Source of the DNA: Pseudomonas vranovensis DSM 16006 | GTDB lineage: Bacteria > Pseudomonadota > Gammaproteobacteria > Pseudomonadales > Pseudomonadaceae | NCBI RefSeq assembly: GCF_000425805.1 | Contig: NZ_AUED01000004.1 | Coordinates: forward strand, 62,001 to 126,000 | Reading direction: 5' to 3' | Length of the DNA stretch: 64,000 bases | Shown here: in pieces, positions 18,473 through 28,647 of the stretch | How the letters are laid out: each line of letters starts with the position of its first letter | Position numbering within the stretch: the stretch's first letter is position 1 | Made by a program: the position numbers and the translations under genes | Notes under the pieces: generated by a model | The model's database searches: none | What the model saw: only the letters and a program-made list of their open reading frames with translations | Told to the model about the DNA's origin: nothing

Positions 18473-19513
18473 TCAAGGGGCGGGGTTGGGCTGGTCCTGG
18501 TGGATGGCTTCAATGCCTGCCAGCAGTTCGTCGGAGAGTTTCAGGTCGAAGCTCGCCAGGTTGCTGTCGAGTTGCGCAAGGCTGGTGGCGCCGATGATGT
18601 TGCTGGTAACGAAAGGCTGTCGGGTGACGAACGCCAGGGCCATCTGTGCCGGGTCCAGGCCGTGGTCGCGGGCCAGCTTCACGTAGCGACTGCAGGCGGC
18701 CACGGTCTGCGGGTTGGAGTAGCGCGAGAAGCGGCTGAACAGTGTCAGCCGACCCTTCGCGGGGCGTGCACCGTTTTCGTACTTGCCCGAGAGCATGCCA
18801 AAGGCCAGGGGCGAGTAGGCGAGCAAGCCGCATTGTTCGCGGATGGCGATTTCCGCCAGGCCCACTTCAAAGCTGCGATTGAGCAGGTTGTAGGGATTCT
18901 GGATCGACACCGCCCGGCTCCAGCCGCGGCTCTCGGCCAGTTGCAGGAACTTCATGGTGCCCCACGGGGTTTCATTGGACAGGCCGATATAGCGGATTTT
19001 GCCAGCCTTGACCTGCTCGTCGAGCACTTCCAGGGTTTCTTCCAGCGGGGTGAAGTGATCCTGGGGCAAGTGCTGGTAGCCCAGCTTGCCGAAGAAGTTG
19101 GTGCTGCGCTCGGGCCAGTGCAGTTGGTACAGGTCGATCCAGTCGGTCTGCAGGCGCTTGAGGCTGTCGTCCAGGGCGGCGACGATGTGCTGGCGGTTGT
19201 GCTTGAGCTGGCCGTCGCGAATGTGGCTGATGCCGTTGCCGGGGCCGGCCACCTTGCTGGCCAGGATCCAGTCGGCGCGGTCGCCGCGGGCCTTGAACCC
19301 GTTGCCGATGATGCGTTCGGTGGCGGCGTAGGTTTCAGGGCGTGGCGGAACCGGGTACATCTCGGCGGTATCGATGAAATTGATTCCGGCGGCCTTGGCG
19401 CGCTCGATCTGCGCGAAGGCCTCGGCCTGGTCATTTTGCTCGCCCCAGGTCATGGTGCCCAGGCACAGGGCGCTGACATTGAGGTCGGTACGGCCCAGTT
19501 GGCGGTAGTCCAT
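18473..19513 (-). CDS. Aldo/keto reductase (Tas-like)
   Basis: NADP(H)-dependent oxidoreductase of about 346 residues with the TIM-barrel AKR fold. The start is YRQLGRTDLNVSALCLGTMTWG. Catalytic residues lie in NFIDTAEMYP (Asp, Tyr) and DLYQLHWPER (His), with the cofactor pocket in GLSNETPWG and the C-terminal block. It resembles E. coli Tas more than the short AKRs because of its length and the YPVPPRPETY insertion. The ATG at 19513 is preferred: AGGGAG abuts an alternative ATG six bases upstream but sits at good distance from this one. The substrate is unknown. Confidence 0.85.
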   Translation of the reverse strand: MDYRQLGRTDLNVSALCLGTMTWGEQNDQAEAFAQIERAKAAGINFIDTAEMYPVPPRPETYAATERIIGNGFKARGDRADWILASKVAGPGNGISHIRDGQLKHNRQHIVAALDDSLKRLQTDWIDLYQLHWPERSTNFFGKLGYQHLPQDHFTPLEETLEVLDEQVKAGKIRYIGLSNETPWGTMKFLQLAESRGWSRAVSIQNPYNLLNRSFEVGLAEIAIREQCGLLAYSPLAFGMLSGKYENGARPAKGRLTLFSRFSRYSNPQTVAACSRYVKLARDHGLDPAQMALAFVTRQPFVTSNIIGATSLAQLDSNLASFDLKLSDELLAGIEAIHQDQPNPAP

Positions 19514-19691
19514 CGGCATCTCCCTGGCAAAAGAAGCATAAAAGCAGGTTGAATTTTTTTTCGCAATCTGGATAATTCAGCCCCTCTCCGTGCTGTGGGA
19601 GTGATGCCCCGCTTCATAGAAGAACCCTGCCGAATATTGGACGCGCTGACCCGAGCCCCCGATAGCGTCCGTGTGCGGCTGTGTCCTTGAC

Positions 19692-19720
19692 TTGTCAAGG
19701 TGCGCACTATCCAGTAAGAT
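19692..19720 (+). promoter_or_regulatory. Predicted promoter of rplM-rpsI
   Basis: TTGTCA (19692-19697), 17 nt, TAAGAT (19715-19720), followed by a GC-rich CCGCCG discriminator-like stretch and a ~40-nt leader to the rplM ATG. The rest of the 251-nt gap 19514-19764 shows nothing further that I can name. Confidence 0.55.
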
Positions 19721-19764
19721 CCGCCGTCTTAATTTTCGCTGGGCGGCCCCTGAGGCTATAAAGA

Positions 19765-20193
19765 ATGAAAACTTTTACTGCTAAACCGGAAACAGTAAAG
19801 CGCGACTGGTTCGTAGTTGATGCCGCTGGTCAGACCCTGGGTCGTCTGGCTACCGAAATCGCTAGCCGTCTGCGTGGCAAGCACAAGCCAGAATACACTC
19901 CTCACGTTGACACCGGCGACTACATCGTCGTCATCAACGCCGAGCAGATCCGTGTCACTGGTGCCAAGACTACGGACAAAATGTACTACTCCCACTCCGG
20001 CTTCCCGGGCGGTATCAAGGAAATCAACTTCGAAAAGTTGATCGCCAAGGCCCCAGAGCGCGTGATCGAGACCGCGGTTAAAGGCATGCTGCCTAAAAAC
20101 CCACTGGGTCGCGACATGTACCGTAAGCTGAAGGTTTATGCGGGCGCTACTCACCCTCATACTGCTCAGCAGCCCCAAGAACTGAAGATTTAA
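19765..20193 (+). CDS. rplM: 50S ribosomal protein L13
   Basis: A 142-residue protein matching L13 end to end: [20 protein letters not shown] at the start, [16 protein letters not shown], and [10 protein letters not shown] in the middle. It is the first gene of the usual rplM-rpsI pair, with 14 nt to rpsI. Codon use is strongly biased, as for a highly expressed gene. Confidence 0.98.
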   Translation: MKTFTAKPETVKRDWFVVDAAGQTLGRLATEIASRLRGKHKPEYTPHVDTGDYIVVINAEQIRVTGAKTTDKMYYSHSGFPGGIKEINFEKLIAKAPERVIETAVKGMLPKNPLGRDMYRKLKVYAGATHPHTAQQPQELKI

Positions 20194-20207
20194 CGGAATA
20201 GTTCATT

Positions 20208-20600
20208 ATGTCGGCGACTCAAAATTACGGCACTGGCCGTCGCAAGACCGCAACCGCTCGCGTTTTCCTGCGTCCAGGTACCGGTAACATCTCCATCAAC
20301 AACCGTTCTCTGGACGTGTTCTTCGGTCGTGAAACCGCGCGCATGGTAGTACGCCAGCCGCTGGAACTGACCGAAACCACCGAAAAGTTCGACATCTACG
20401 TCACCGTTATCGGTGGTGGTGTCAGCGGCCAGGCCGGTGCAATCCGTCACGGTATCACCCGTGCACTGATGGACTACGACGAAACCCTGCGTGGCGCTCT
20501 GCGCAAAGCTGGCTTCGTTACCCGTGACGCTCGTGAAGTCGAGCGTAAGAAAGTGGGTCTGCGTAAAGCACGTAAGCGTCCTCAGTACTCCAAGCGTTAA
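20208..20600 (+). CDS. rpsI: 30S ribosomal protein S9
   Basis: A 130-residue S9 with the N-terminal [18 protein letters not shown] block and the invariant C-terminal tail ending in SKR, which reaches the P-site tRNA. It is co-transcribed with rplM and followed by a strong terminator. Confidence 0.98.
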   Translation: MSATQNYGTGRRKTATARVFLRPGTGNISINNRSLDVFFGRETARMVVRQPLELTETTEKFDIYVTVIGGGVSGQAGAIRHGITRALMDYDETLRGALRKAGFVTRDAREVERKKVGLRKARKRPQYSKR

Positions 20601-20616
20601 TTTCGCTTCGGCGTTC

Positions 20617-20656
20617 AAAAAAAAGCCCGGTTCCTTGTGGAACCGGGCTTTTTTTA
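20617..20656 (+). terminator. Terminator after rpsI
   Basis: An A-run, AAGCCCGGTTCC, loop TTGT, GGAACCGGGCTT and a T-run form a classic rho-independent terminator. Confidence 0.95.
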
Positions 20657-20755
20657 TGTCTTGAATAACTATGCTGTTCTTTACTGTGACAACTTGCCGC
20701 ATAGACGCAAGTCAAGAGCTACAAGGGATTGCGCCTTGGGCACAGGCTAATCACC

Positions 20756-20784
20756 TTGTCAGAGAAGGGTCTTTTCATTACCAT
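20756..20784 (+). promoter_or_regulatory. Predicted promoter of petABC
   Basis: TTGTCA (20756-20761), 17 nt, TACCAT (20779-20784), about 80 nt before the petA start. The -10 is weak. The 264-nt gap between rpsI and petA otherwise holds only the terminator. Confidence 0.4.
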
Positions 20785-20864
20785 GCGGCAAATTTTAAGC
20801 AGTTCAGAAATTACTTAGTAGATGCCTGTTGTAACAGGCCATAAAGCTGATGGGAGAGGACTGA

Positions 20865-21458
20865 ATGAGCAATGACGGCGTCAATGCAGGCCGGCGTCGC
20901 TTCCTCGTAGCAGCCACATCCGTGGTGGGTGCTGCAGGAGCGGTGGGGGCTGCGGTCCCGTTCGTGGGGTCATGGTTCCCCAGTGCCAAGGCGAAAGCCG
21001 CAGGTGCACCGGTGAAGGTCAATATCGCCAAGGTAGAGCCAGGTCAGCAGATGATTGCTGAATGGCGTGGCCAGCCGGTCTTCATCGTCCGTCGCACCGA
21101 AGAGATCCTTGGCAACCTCAAGAAGATCACCGGTGACCTCTCCGACCCTGAGTCCAAGGCCTCGGTTCAGCCCACCTACGTCAACCCGGAAAACCGTGCG
21201 ATCAAGCCGGAGATCCTGGTGCTGGTCGGTTTGTGTACTCACCTGGGCTGTTCGCCAACCTTCCGTCCTGAAGTCGCTCCTGTGGACTTGGGCCCCAAGT
21301 GGGTCGGCGGTTATTTCTGCCCATGTCACGGTTCCCACTACGACCTGGCAGGCCGCGTCTACAAATCCCAGCCGGCGCCGCTCAATCTGCCAGTGCCGCC
21401 GCACTCTTATGAGTCGGACGACATCATTGTCGTCGGCGTCGATCAGGAGAACGCGTGA
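20865..21458 (+). CDS. petA: Ubiquinol-cytochrome c reductase Rieske iron-sulfur subunit
   Basis: A 197-residue Rieske subunit of the cytochrome bc1 complex. A twin-arginine-like RRRFLV motif (residues 10-15) precedes one membrane helix (about 15-35) that stays as anchor. The 2Fe-2S ligands are Cys124 and His126 in CTHLGC and Cys152 and His155 in CPCHGS; Cys129 and Cys154 would form the structural disulfide. The stop overlaps the petB start by one base. Confidence 0.97.
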   Translation: MSNDGVNAGRRRFLVAATSVVGAAGAVGAAVPFVGSWFPSAKAKAAGAPVKVNIAKVEPGQQMIAEWRGQPVFIVRRTEEILGNLKKITGDLSDPESKASVQPTYVNPENRAIKPEILVLVGLCTHLGCSPTFRPEVAPVDLGPKWVGGYFCPCHGSHYDLAGRVYKSQPAPLNLPVPPHSYESDDIIVVGVDQENA

Positions 21459-22669
21459 TGAGTAAGTTCATGGATTGGGTTGACGCCCGCTTCCCCGCGA
21501 CCAAGATGTGGGAAGACCATCTCAGCAAGTATTACGCACCGAAGAACTTCAACTTCTTCTACTTTTTCGGCTCCCTGGCACTGCTGGTGCTGGTCAACCA
21601 GATCGTTACCGGTGTCTGGCTGACCATGAGCTTCACCCCGTCGGCCGAAGAGGCATTCGCCTCGGTCGAGTACATCATGCGTGACGTCGAATACGGCTGG
21701 ATCCTGCGCTACCTGCACTCCACCGGTGCTTCGGCGTTCTTCATCGTCGTCTACCTGCACATGTTCCGCGGCCTGCTGTACGGCTCGTACCAGAAGCCGC
21801 GCGAGCTGGTCTGGGTGTTCGGCATGCTGATCTACCTGGCGCTGATGGCCGAGGCCTTCATGGGCTACCTGCTGCCGTGGGGCCAGATGTCCTACTGGGG
21901 TGCCCAGGTGATCATCTCGCTGTTCGGTGCCATCCCAGTGATCGGCGATGACCTGACCCAGTGGATCCGTGGTGACTACCTGATCTCCGGCATTACCCTG
22001 AACCGCTTCTTCGCCCTGCATGTCGTGGCCTTGCCGATCGTTATCCTCGGTCTGGTGGTGCTGCACATCCTGGCACTGCACGAAGTGGGCTCGAACAACC
22101 CCGATGGCGTCGACATCAAGAAGCACAAGGACGAGAACGGCGTGCCGCTCGATGGCATCGCTTTCCACCCTTACTACACCGTGAAGGATATCGTCGGTGT
22201 CGTGGTGTTCCTCTTCGTGTTCTGCGCCGTGGTGTTCTTCTTCCCGGAAATGGGCGGTTACTTCCTGGAGAAGCCGAACTTTGAGCAGGCCAACGCCTTC
22301 AAGACCCCTGAGCACATTGCCCCGGTCTGGTACTTCACCCCGTTCTACGCGATTCTGCGGGCGGTCCCGGACAAGCTCCTGGGTGTCATTGCCATGGGTG
22401 CAGCGATTGCCGTGCTGTTCGTGCTGCCCTGGCTCGACCGTAGCCCGGTCAAATCCATGCGCTACAAGGGCTGGATGAGCAAGGCCTGGCTGCTGGTGTT
22501 CTGCATCTCGTTCGTGATCCTCGGTGTGCTGGGTGTACTGGCGCCAACCCCGGGCCGTACGTTGCTGTCGCAGGTTTGCACCTTCCTGTATTTCGCCTAC
22601 TTCATTCTGATGCCGTTCTACACCAGGCTTGAGAAGACCAAACCGGTTCCGGAAAGGGTGACTGGCTGA
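21458..22669 (+). CDS. petB: Cytochrome b of the bc1 complex
   Basis: A 403-residue membrane subunit carrying two b hemes. It has the conserved GWILRYLHSTGASAFFIVVYLH segment region with heme-ligand histidines and AFMGYLLPWGQMSYWGAQVI. The Qo-site PEWY-type motif appears as PVWYFTPFYA. ATG 21458 (TGATG overlap with petA) is preferred to the GTG one codon earlier. The C-terminus overlaps petC by one base, so translation of the three subunits is coupled. Confidence 0.97.
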   Translation: MSKFMDWVDARFPATKMWEDHLSKYYAPKNFNFFYFFGSLALLVLVNQIVTGVWLTMSFTPSAEEAFASVEYIMRDVEYGWILRYLHSTGASAFFIVVYLHMFRGLLYGSYQKPRELVWVFGMLIYLALMAEAFMGYLLPWGQMSYWGAQVIISLFGAIPVIGDDLTQWIRGDYLISGITLNRFFALHVVALPIVILGLVVLHILALHEVGSNNPDGVDIKKHKDENGVPLDGIAFHPYYTVKDIVGVVVFLFVFCAVVFFFPEMGGYFLEKPNFEQANAFKTPEHIAPVWYFTPFYAILRAVPDKLLGVIAMGAAIAVLFVLPWLDRSPVKSMRYKGWMSKAWLLVFCISFVILGVLGVLAPTPGRTLLSQVCTFLYFAYFILMPFYTRLEKTKPVPERVTG

Positions 22670-23448
22670 TGAAAAAGCTACTTGCAGTATTGATTCTGGC
22701 AGTGATGCCCTCGTTGACCTTCGCGGCCGAACACGGCCTGGTTCTGGACAAGGTTGATATCGATCTGACCGACAAGGCCGCCATGCAGGACGGTGCGCGC
22801 ACCTTTGCAAACTATTGCATGGGTTGCCATAGCGCCAAGTTCCAGCGTTACGAGCGTGTTGCCGACGACCTGGGCATTCCTCACGAGCTGATGCTCGAAA
22901 AGCTGGTGTTCACGGGTGCCAAGATTGGCGACCACATGAAGATCGGCATGCAGCCTGACGATGCCAAGACCTGGTTCGGCGCCGCGCCGCCGGACCTGAC
23001 CCTCGTTGCCCGGGTTCGTGGCACCGACTGGCTGTACACTTACCTGCGCAGCTTCTACGAAGACAAGTCGCGCCCGTACGGCGTGAACAACAAGGTCTTC
23101 CCGAACGTGGGCATGCCGAACGTACTGGTTGGCCTGCAGGGTAACCAGGTGATTGGCTGCAAGCAGGTGCAGACCGTAGTCGACGGCAAGAAGCAATATG
23201 ACCCGCTGACCGGCTCGCCGTTGACCCATGAAGCGTGCGACCAGCTAACCGTGGAGCCGAAATCTGGTACCCTGACCGAAGAGCAGTTCGACGAGAAGGT
23301 CAAGAACCTGGTGACCTTCCTGGCCTACTCGGCCAACCCGGTCAAACTGGAAAGCCAGCGCATCGGTACCTACGTGTTGTTGTACCTGGCCTTCTTCTTC
23401 GTATTCGCTTATCTGCTCAAGCGCGAATACTGGAAGGACGTGCACTGA
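22669..23448 (+). CDS. petC: Cytochrome c1
   Basis: A 259-residue c-type cytochrome of the bc1 complex. It has a Sec signal peptide (about residues 1-20), the heme attachment site CMGCH (residues 50-54), and a single C-terminal membrane anchor (about 228-248, YVLLYLAFFFVFAYLL) followed by KREYWKDVH. This anchor-tail layout is typical of bacterial cytochrome c1. It passes electrons from the Rieske centre to soluble cytochrome c. Confidence 0.96.
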   Translation: MKKLLAVLILAVMPSLTFAAEHGLVLDKVDIDLTDKAAMQDGARTFANYCMGCHSAKFQRYERVADDLGIPHELMLEKLVFTGAKIGDHMKIGMQPDDAKTWFGAAPPDLTLVARVRGTDWLYTYLRSFYEDKSRPYGVNNKVFPNVGMPNVLVGLQGNQVIGCKQVQTVVDGKKQYDPLTGSPLTHEACDQLTVEPKSGTLTEEQFDEKVKNLVTFLAYSANPVKLESQRIGTYVLLYLAFFFVFAYLLKREYWKDVH

Positions 23449-23472
23449 TCACGCAGTAGTTTCTGGTAGTTG

Positions 23473-23526
23473 AACGCGCCCTGGGGCGCCTCTGGACAAC
23501 AGAGGTGCCTGCAGGGCGCGTTTGCA
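23473..23526 (+). terminator. Long hairpin after petC
   Basis: AACGCGCCCTG and the matching CAGGGCGCGTT, extended by GCCTCTG / CAGAGGTGC, give an imperfect ~22-bp stem followed by TTTGCATTT. It probably separates petABC from sspAB. Confidence 0.65.
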
Positions 23527-23537
23527 TTTGTAGCTTC

Positions 23538-23543
23538 TATAAT
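23538..23543 (+). promoter_or_regulatory. Candidate -10 box for sspAB
   Basis: A perfect TATAAT lies 22 nt before the sspA start. The -35 position falls in the terminator stem and does not match consensus, so an activator or another start may be involved. Confidence 0.35.
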
Positions 23544-23565
23544 TTCATCTGCGAGGAGGACCACT

Positions 23566-24183
23566 ATGGGCGTGACCAATCGGTTAGCCTGCTACTCCGA
23601 CCCCGCTGACCACTATTCTCATCGGGTGCGCATCGTTCTCGCCGAGAAGGGTGTCAGCGTCGAGATCATCAATGTTGATCCCGGTCGACTGCCCCCCAAG
23701 CTGGTCGAAGTAAACCCCTATGGCGGCGTACCGACCCTGGTCGATCGCGACCTGGCGCTGTACGAGTCGACGGTCGTGATGGAATACCTTGACGAGCGTT
23801 ACCCGCATCCGCCGTTGCTGCCGGTCTATCCGGTGGCGCGCGCCAACAGTCGGCTGTTGATCCACCGCATCCAGCGCGACTGGTGCGCACTGGTTGACTT
23901 GATTCTCGATCCGCGCAGCAAGGAAGCCGCCCGTGTGCAGGCCCGCAAGGAACTGCGCGAGAGCCTGACCGGCGTGTCGCCATTGTTTGCCGACAAGCCT
24001 TGTTTCCTCAGTGAGGAGCAAAGTCTGGTCGATTGTTGTCTACTGCCCATACTCTGGCGTTTGCCGGTGTTGGGTATTGAACTGCCGCGGCCGGCCAAGC
24101 CGTTGCTCGATTACATGGAGCGACAGTTTGCCCGTGAGGCTTTCCAGACGAGCCTGTCCGCTGCTGAACGTGAAATGCGCTAG
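23566..24183 (+). CDS. sspA: Stringent starvation protein A
   Basis: A 205-residue GST-fold protein that binds RNA polymerase and affects stationary-phase and virulence genes in relatives. The N-terminal thioredoxin-like domain carries [20 protein letters not shown] and [20 protein letters not shown], the SspA version of the GST G-site. ATG 23566 follows GAGGAGGA at 23553-23560. The sspB gene follows after 17 nt. Confidence 0.95.
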   Translation: MGVTNRLACYSDPADHYSHRVRIVLAEKGVSVEIINVDPGRLPPKLVEVNPYGGVPTLVDRDLALYESTVVMEYLDERYPHPPLLPVYPVARANSRLLIHRIQRDWCALVDLILDPRSKEAARVQARKELRESLTGVSPLFADKPCFLSEEQSLVDCCLLPILWRLPVLGIELPRPAKPLLDYMERQFAREAFQTSLSAAEREMR

Positions 24184-24200
24184 GTTTTAAGGAGCTGTCG

Positions 24201-24629
24201 ATGAACTCCAGTCGCCCCTATTTGGTACGTGCACTCTATGAGTGGATCGTGGACAACGACTGCACCCCACATATGCTGGTCAATGCCGAGTACCCGGCGG
24301 TACAGGTACCCCAGAACTTCGCCAGCGACGGCCAGATCGTCCTGAACATCTCACCCAATGCCGTACGTCATCTGCACATGGATAACGACGCTGTGAGCTT
24401 CGAGGGGCGCTTTGGCGGGGTAGCCCATACCCTGTTCGTGCCTGCCGGTGCGATTCTTGGCATCTACGCCCGGGAAAACGGCCAGGGCATGGTCTTCGAG
24501 CTGGAGCCGCCGGTGCTTGAGGATGATGAGTACGAAGACGACGAAACCATCGAGCCGGACGACGACGGCCCGCCGGGTGGCCAGCCGCCTCGGCCGTCCG
24601 GGCGCCCAAGCCTGAAGGTTGTGAAGTAA
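24201..24629 (+). CDS. sspB: ClpXP specificity adaptor SspB
   Basis: A 142-residue adaptor that delivers ssrA-tagged proteins to ClpXP. The folded N-terminal domain (about 1-110) begins SSRPYLVRALYEWIVDND. A long acidic linker (DDEYEDDETIEPDDDG) and the short C-terminal ClpX-binding tail (RPSLKVVK) follow. All functional parts are present. Confidence 0.95.
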   Translation: MNSSRPYLVRALYEWIVDNDCTPHMLVNAEYPAVQVPQNFASDGQIVLNISPNAVRHLHMDNDAVSFEGRFGGVAHTLFVPAGAILGIYARENGQGMVFELEPPVLEDDEYEDDETIEPDDDGPPGGQPPRPSGRPSLKVVK

Positions 24630-24663
24630 TAAAAAAGGCGATCCATATGGATCGCCTTTTTTG
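24630..24663 (+). terminator. Terminator after sspB
   Basis: AAAAAAGGCGATCC, centre ATAT, GGATCGCCTTTTTT. The symmetric A- and T-runs allow use in both directions, which suits the convergent lipoprotein gene. Confidence 0.95.
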
Positions 24664-24678
24664 TGTGCGTCGGTTGGA

Positions 24679-24897
24679 TTACAGGTCGCTGATGGTGCGT
24701 ACCTGGTCCTTGTTCACACGGGTCACTTTGCCGTCCAGTTGCTCGAACTCGTAGAAGCCGGAGCTGCGCTCGAAGCGAGGGGCATCGACTGCCTGGAATT
24801 CGCGGCCATCGTTGAGGGTGATCAGGCTGGGGGTGGAGCAGCCGGCCAGGGTGGCGAGGGCGCCGATCAGTAAGGTCGACAGCAGGCCGTTTTTCAT
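24679..24897 (-). CDS. YgdI/YgdR-type small lipoprotein (DUF903)
   Basis: A 72-residue lipoprotein. The signal peptide ends in the lipobox LAGC with Cys20. The mature part contains the DUF903 pattern ITLNDGREFQAVDAPRF and SGFYEFEQLDGKVTRVNKDQV, an SH3-like small fold. It is common in proteobacteria and its role is unknown. It is followed by the convergent sspB terminator. Confidence 0.88.
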   Translation of the reverse strand: MKNGLLSTLLIGALATLAGCSTPSLITLNDGREFQAVDAPRFERSSGFYEFEQLDGKVTRVNKDQVRTISDL

Positions 24898-24971
24898 GGG
24901 TACTTCCTAGTTGGATCGCGGGACAGGCCGGCCCCCGGGGGAGTCGGCTTGCCCCTCGATGAGTTGACAGA

Positions 24972-26269
<1,298 letters not shown>

Positions 26270-26641
26270 TCAGCTTTCGATGGCATTTTTCAGCCATTGA
26301 AGTGCCTGGCCCGAGTGGCCTCTGCCTTGCACGGCGATTACATCGAAACGGCAGGGATGGTTGGCCCAGCGTGTTTCTGTTTGCAGAAAAGTCTCGGCGG
26401 CTAGCACCAGCTTGTCCTGCTTGCGCCCGTCGATACTGCCGAGCGCTCCGCCAAAGTCCGCATGCAATCGATAGCGGACCTCGACGAATACTACTGTATC
26501 GCTGTCGAGCATGACCAGATCAAGCTCGCCGCGTTTGCATCGCCAGTTCTGCGCCAGCAGGCGCAGGCCTTGCCCTTGAAGGTATTCAAGGGCATGCCGT
26601 TCGGCGGCCTGGCCTGCGTGTCGGGGTGAACTGTCGGGCAT
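26270..26641 (-). CDS. yraN: YraN family protein (UPF0102)
   Basis: A 123-residue protein of the restriction-endonuclease-like YraN family. The nuclease-like core is NWRCKRGELDLVMLDSDTVVFVEVRYR, keeping the E, D and ExR residues of the fold. The start overlaps the lpoA stop by one base (TGATG on the minus strand). A much longer upstream extension in this frame runs through lpoA and is not real. The function is not established; Holliday-junction or repair nuclease roles have been suggested from the fold. Confidence 0.88.
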   Translation of the reverse strand: MPDSSPRHAGQAAERHALEYLQGQGLRLLAQNWRCKRGELDLVMLDSDTVVFVEVRYRLHADFGGALGSIDGRKQDKLVLAAETFLQTETRWANHPCRFDVIAVQGRGHSGQALQWLKNAIES

Positions 26642-28461
26642 CAGCGTGGGGTATCGGGCAGGCGCTTGATCTGGCCGCCAGAGAATTCGGCCCATGGCAA
26701 CTGACGCTCGATACGCTGGTTCGGGTTCATGCTCAGGCTGCCGGAGAAGCCTTCGATGCGGTTGTCCGGCAGCGCCTTGAGCTGGCCCAGGCGTGGCGCC
26801 AGGCTGTAGGCGTCGATACCCATGGCATACAGGCGGCCAAGGCTGCCGGCGGCCTGTGGCCACTGGCTGACGACCTGCTGGCGCAGGGTGTTGTTGGTGT
26901 CGAGCAGCCATGGGGTTTCGCAGAAGCGAATGCCGTTCATGTCGTTGTACTGGTTGACGTCGCCAGTGGCGCTGTACAAGTGCGAGGTGGCATACACCGG
27001 GACGTCGCCCGCGTACTGGAAGTTCAGGGTCGGTTTGATTTGCTGGCCTTGCTGCGGGGTGGCGGCCAGGAAGATGAAATCGATGTCCTGACGGCGCGAC
27101 GGCTGGGCCGAGACTGCGCCGCCGACAGTATTCTGCAGGCTCTTGGCGCGGCCTTCGCTCTGGCGCAGTTGGAACAGGTCGGCGATCTGCTGGGCCAGGG
27201 CCACAGGCTGATCGATGTGCTCGGCTGCGAGCAGGGTGCCACCCTTGGCTTCCCAGTCCTGGCGGAACGCTTTGAGGACGCGGTCGCCCCATTCGCCACG
27301 CGGTACCAGGGCTACTGCGCGGACCATGCCGTCGGCGTGCGCGCGACGCGATACTTCGCGGGCTTCGTCTTCAGCGGCCAGGCCGAACTGGAACAGCTGG
27401 GGCGGGCTGCTCTGGCCGGCGTCGCTATAGTTCAGGGCCAGGGTGGTGATTGGCAGTTGCGGGTAGGCAGCGAGCTTCTTCACCAACGGCTTTTCCAGGG
27501 GGCCGACCACCAGTTGCACGCCAGCGGCCTGGGCCTGGCGGTAGAAATCATCCAGGGAGGTCAGGCGCGAGCTGTCGAATACTTCAATGGTTGGCGGCTT
27601 CTGTCCGGCCTGCTGGGCCTGGAAGTGTGCAGCCATGAAGCCGTCACGCAGGGCGCGGGCAACACCGGCCAGTTGGCCTTCCTGGGGCAGCAGCAGGGCA
27701 ATTTTGTTCAGCGGCTGGCTGGCCAGCTCCTTGAGCTTGACCAGTGGCAGCGGCAGTTGCAGTGCCGCCGGATGATCGGGGTGCTGGCTGCGCCAGGTGT
27801 CGATCGCAGCCTGCTGTTGCTCCAGGGTGCCGGCGCTTTTCACGGCCAGGGCCAGACTGGCCCAGCCCGCCAGGGTGTCGGTGCCGGTGCTGACGCTTTG
27901 CAGTTGTTCGCTGGGCAGTGCGGCGACCAGGTTCCAGATCGCATCCTGGTTGCTGCTGGCCGCGTTGCCGCTGAGCAGGGGAGCGAGCTCCACGCGCACC
28001 TTGGCGGCTTCGAGGGGTTGGCCGTTGGCTTCCAGGACGCTGGCTTGGACGCTGCGGGTGCGTACTTGCTGGTCTTCTGGCAGTTCGCCCAGGCGTGCCA
28101 TGCTCGGGTGGCTCAGGGCCGTGAGCGCTGCCTTGGGCTGGTTGCGGCTCATGGCCAGTTCGGCGCTCAGGGTGCTGGCAAAAATCTGCTGGGCGGGTTT
28201 GAGTTGATCGACGGGAACCTGCTCAAGAATACGTGCAGCTTGAACGTTGTCTTTTTGTCGGTAAGCCAGGTCGGCGGCGCTCAGGCGCAGCAAGGCGGCT
28301 TGTTCCGGTGTCTTGCTGGTGGCGGCCTGTTCAAGCAGTTGCTCGATGCTGGCGTCCGGGGTGCGTGGCAGTTCGCCAAGGCTCGACGAAGGCGAACTGG
28401 CGCAGGCTGCCAGCAGGGCGGCGAGGCAAAGGGCTGTGAACAGCCGCAGGCAAGCGATCAT
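26641..28461 (-). CDS. lpoA: Penicillin-binding protein activator LpoA
   Basis: A 606-residue outer-membrane lipoprotein. The lipobox is LLAAC with Cys20. The N-terminal half is TPR-like, rich in Ala/Leu/Gln. The C-terminal half (about 250-600) has the periplasmic-binding-protein fold of LppC (KIALLLPQEGQLAGVARALRDG at its start). In E. coli LpoA spans the periplasm to stimulate PBP1A. It is divergent from rsmI, the usual arrangement. Confidence 0.92.
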   Translation of the reverse strand: MIACLRLFTALCLAALLAACASSPSSSLGELPRTPDASIEQLLEQAATSKTPEQAALLRLSAADLAYRQKDNVQAARILEQVPVDQLKPAQQIFASTLSAELAMSRNQPKAALTALSHPSMARLGELPEDQQVRTRSVQASVLEANGQPLEAAKVRVELAPLLSGNAASSNQDAIWNLVAALPSEQLQSVSTGTDTLAGWASLALAVKSAGTLEQQQAAIDTWRSQHPDHPAALQLPLPLVKLKELASQPLNKIALLLPQEGQLAGVARALRDGFMAAHFQAQQAGQKPPTIEVFDSSRLTSLDDFYRQAQAAGVQLVVGPLEKPLVKKLAAYPQLPITTLALNYSDAGQSSPPQLFQFGLAAEDEAREVSRRAHADGMVRAVALVPRGEWGDRVLKAFRQDWEAKGGTLLAAEHIDQPVALAQQIADLFQLRQSEGRAKSLQNTVGGAVSAQPSRRQDIDFIFLAATPQQGQQIKPTLNFQYAGDVPVYATSHLYSATGDVNQYNDMNGIRFCETPWLLDTNNTLRQQVVSQWPQAAGSLGRLYAMGIDAYSLAPRLGQLKALPDNRIEGFSGSLSMNPNQRIERQLPWAEFSGGQIKRLPDTPR

Positions 28462-28647
28462 GTAAGGGTCCTGTTACTCGATCAAATTAACTGGCAATTG
28501 TACCCAAGCACTGGCCGGGGCGCGATCTTGCTGGCGTGAATCCTTCAATATAGGTCGTGCAGCGCACTGCAGCGACATTGTCGGTGACGCATTGTTACCG
28601 GCAGTCGGGCTACAATGGCGGTTTGATCTAGATGACAGGTGTGTGTT

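Noticed and set aside
26626..28539. 637-codon open frame on the plus strand opposite lpoA
   Set aside because: Antisense to lpoA, which has a clear lipobox and fold; the other frame is Gly/Gln/Ala-rich noise.
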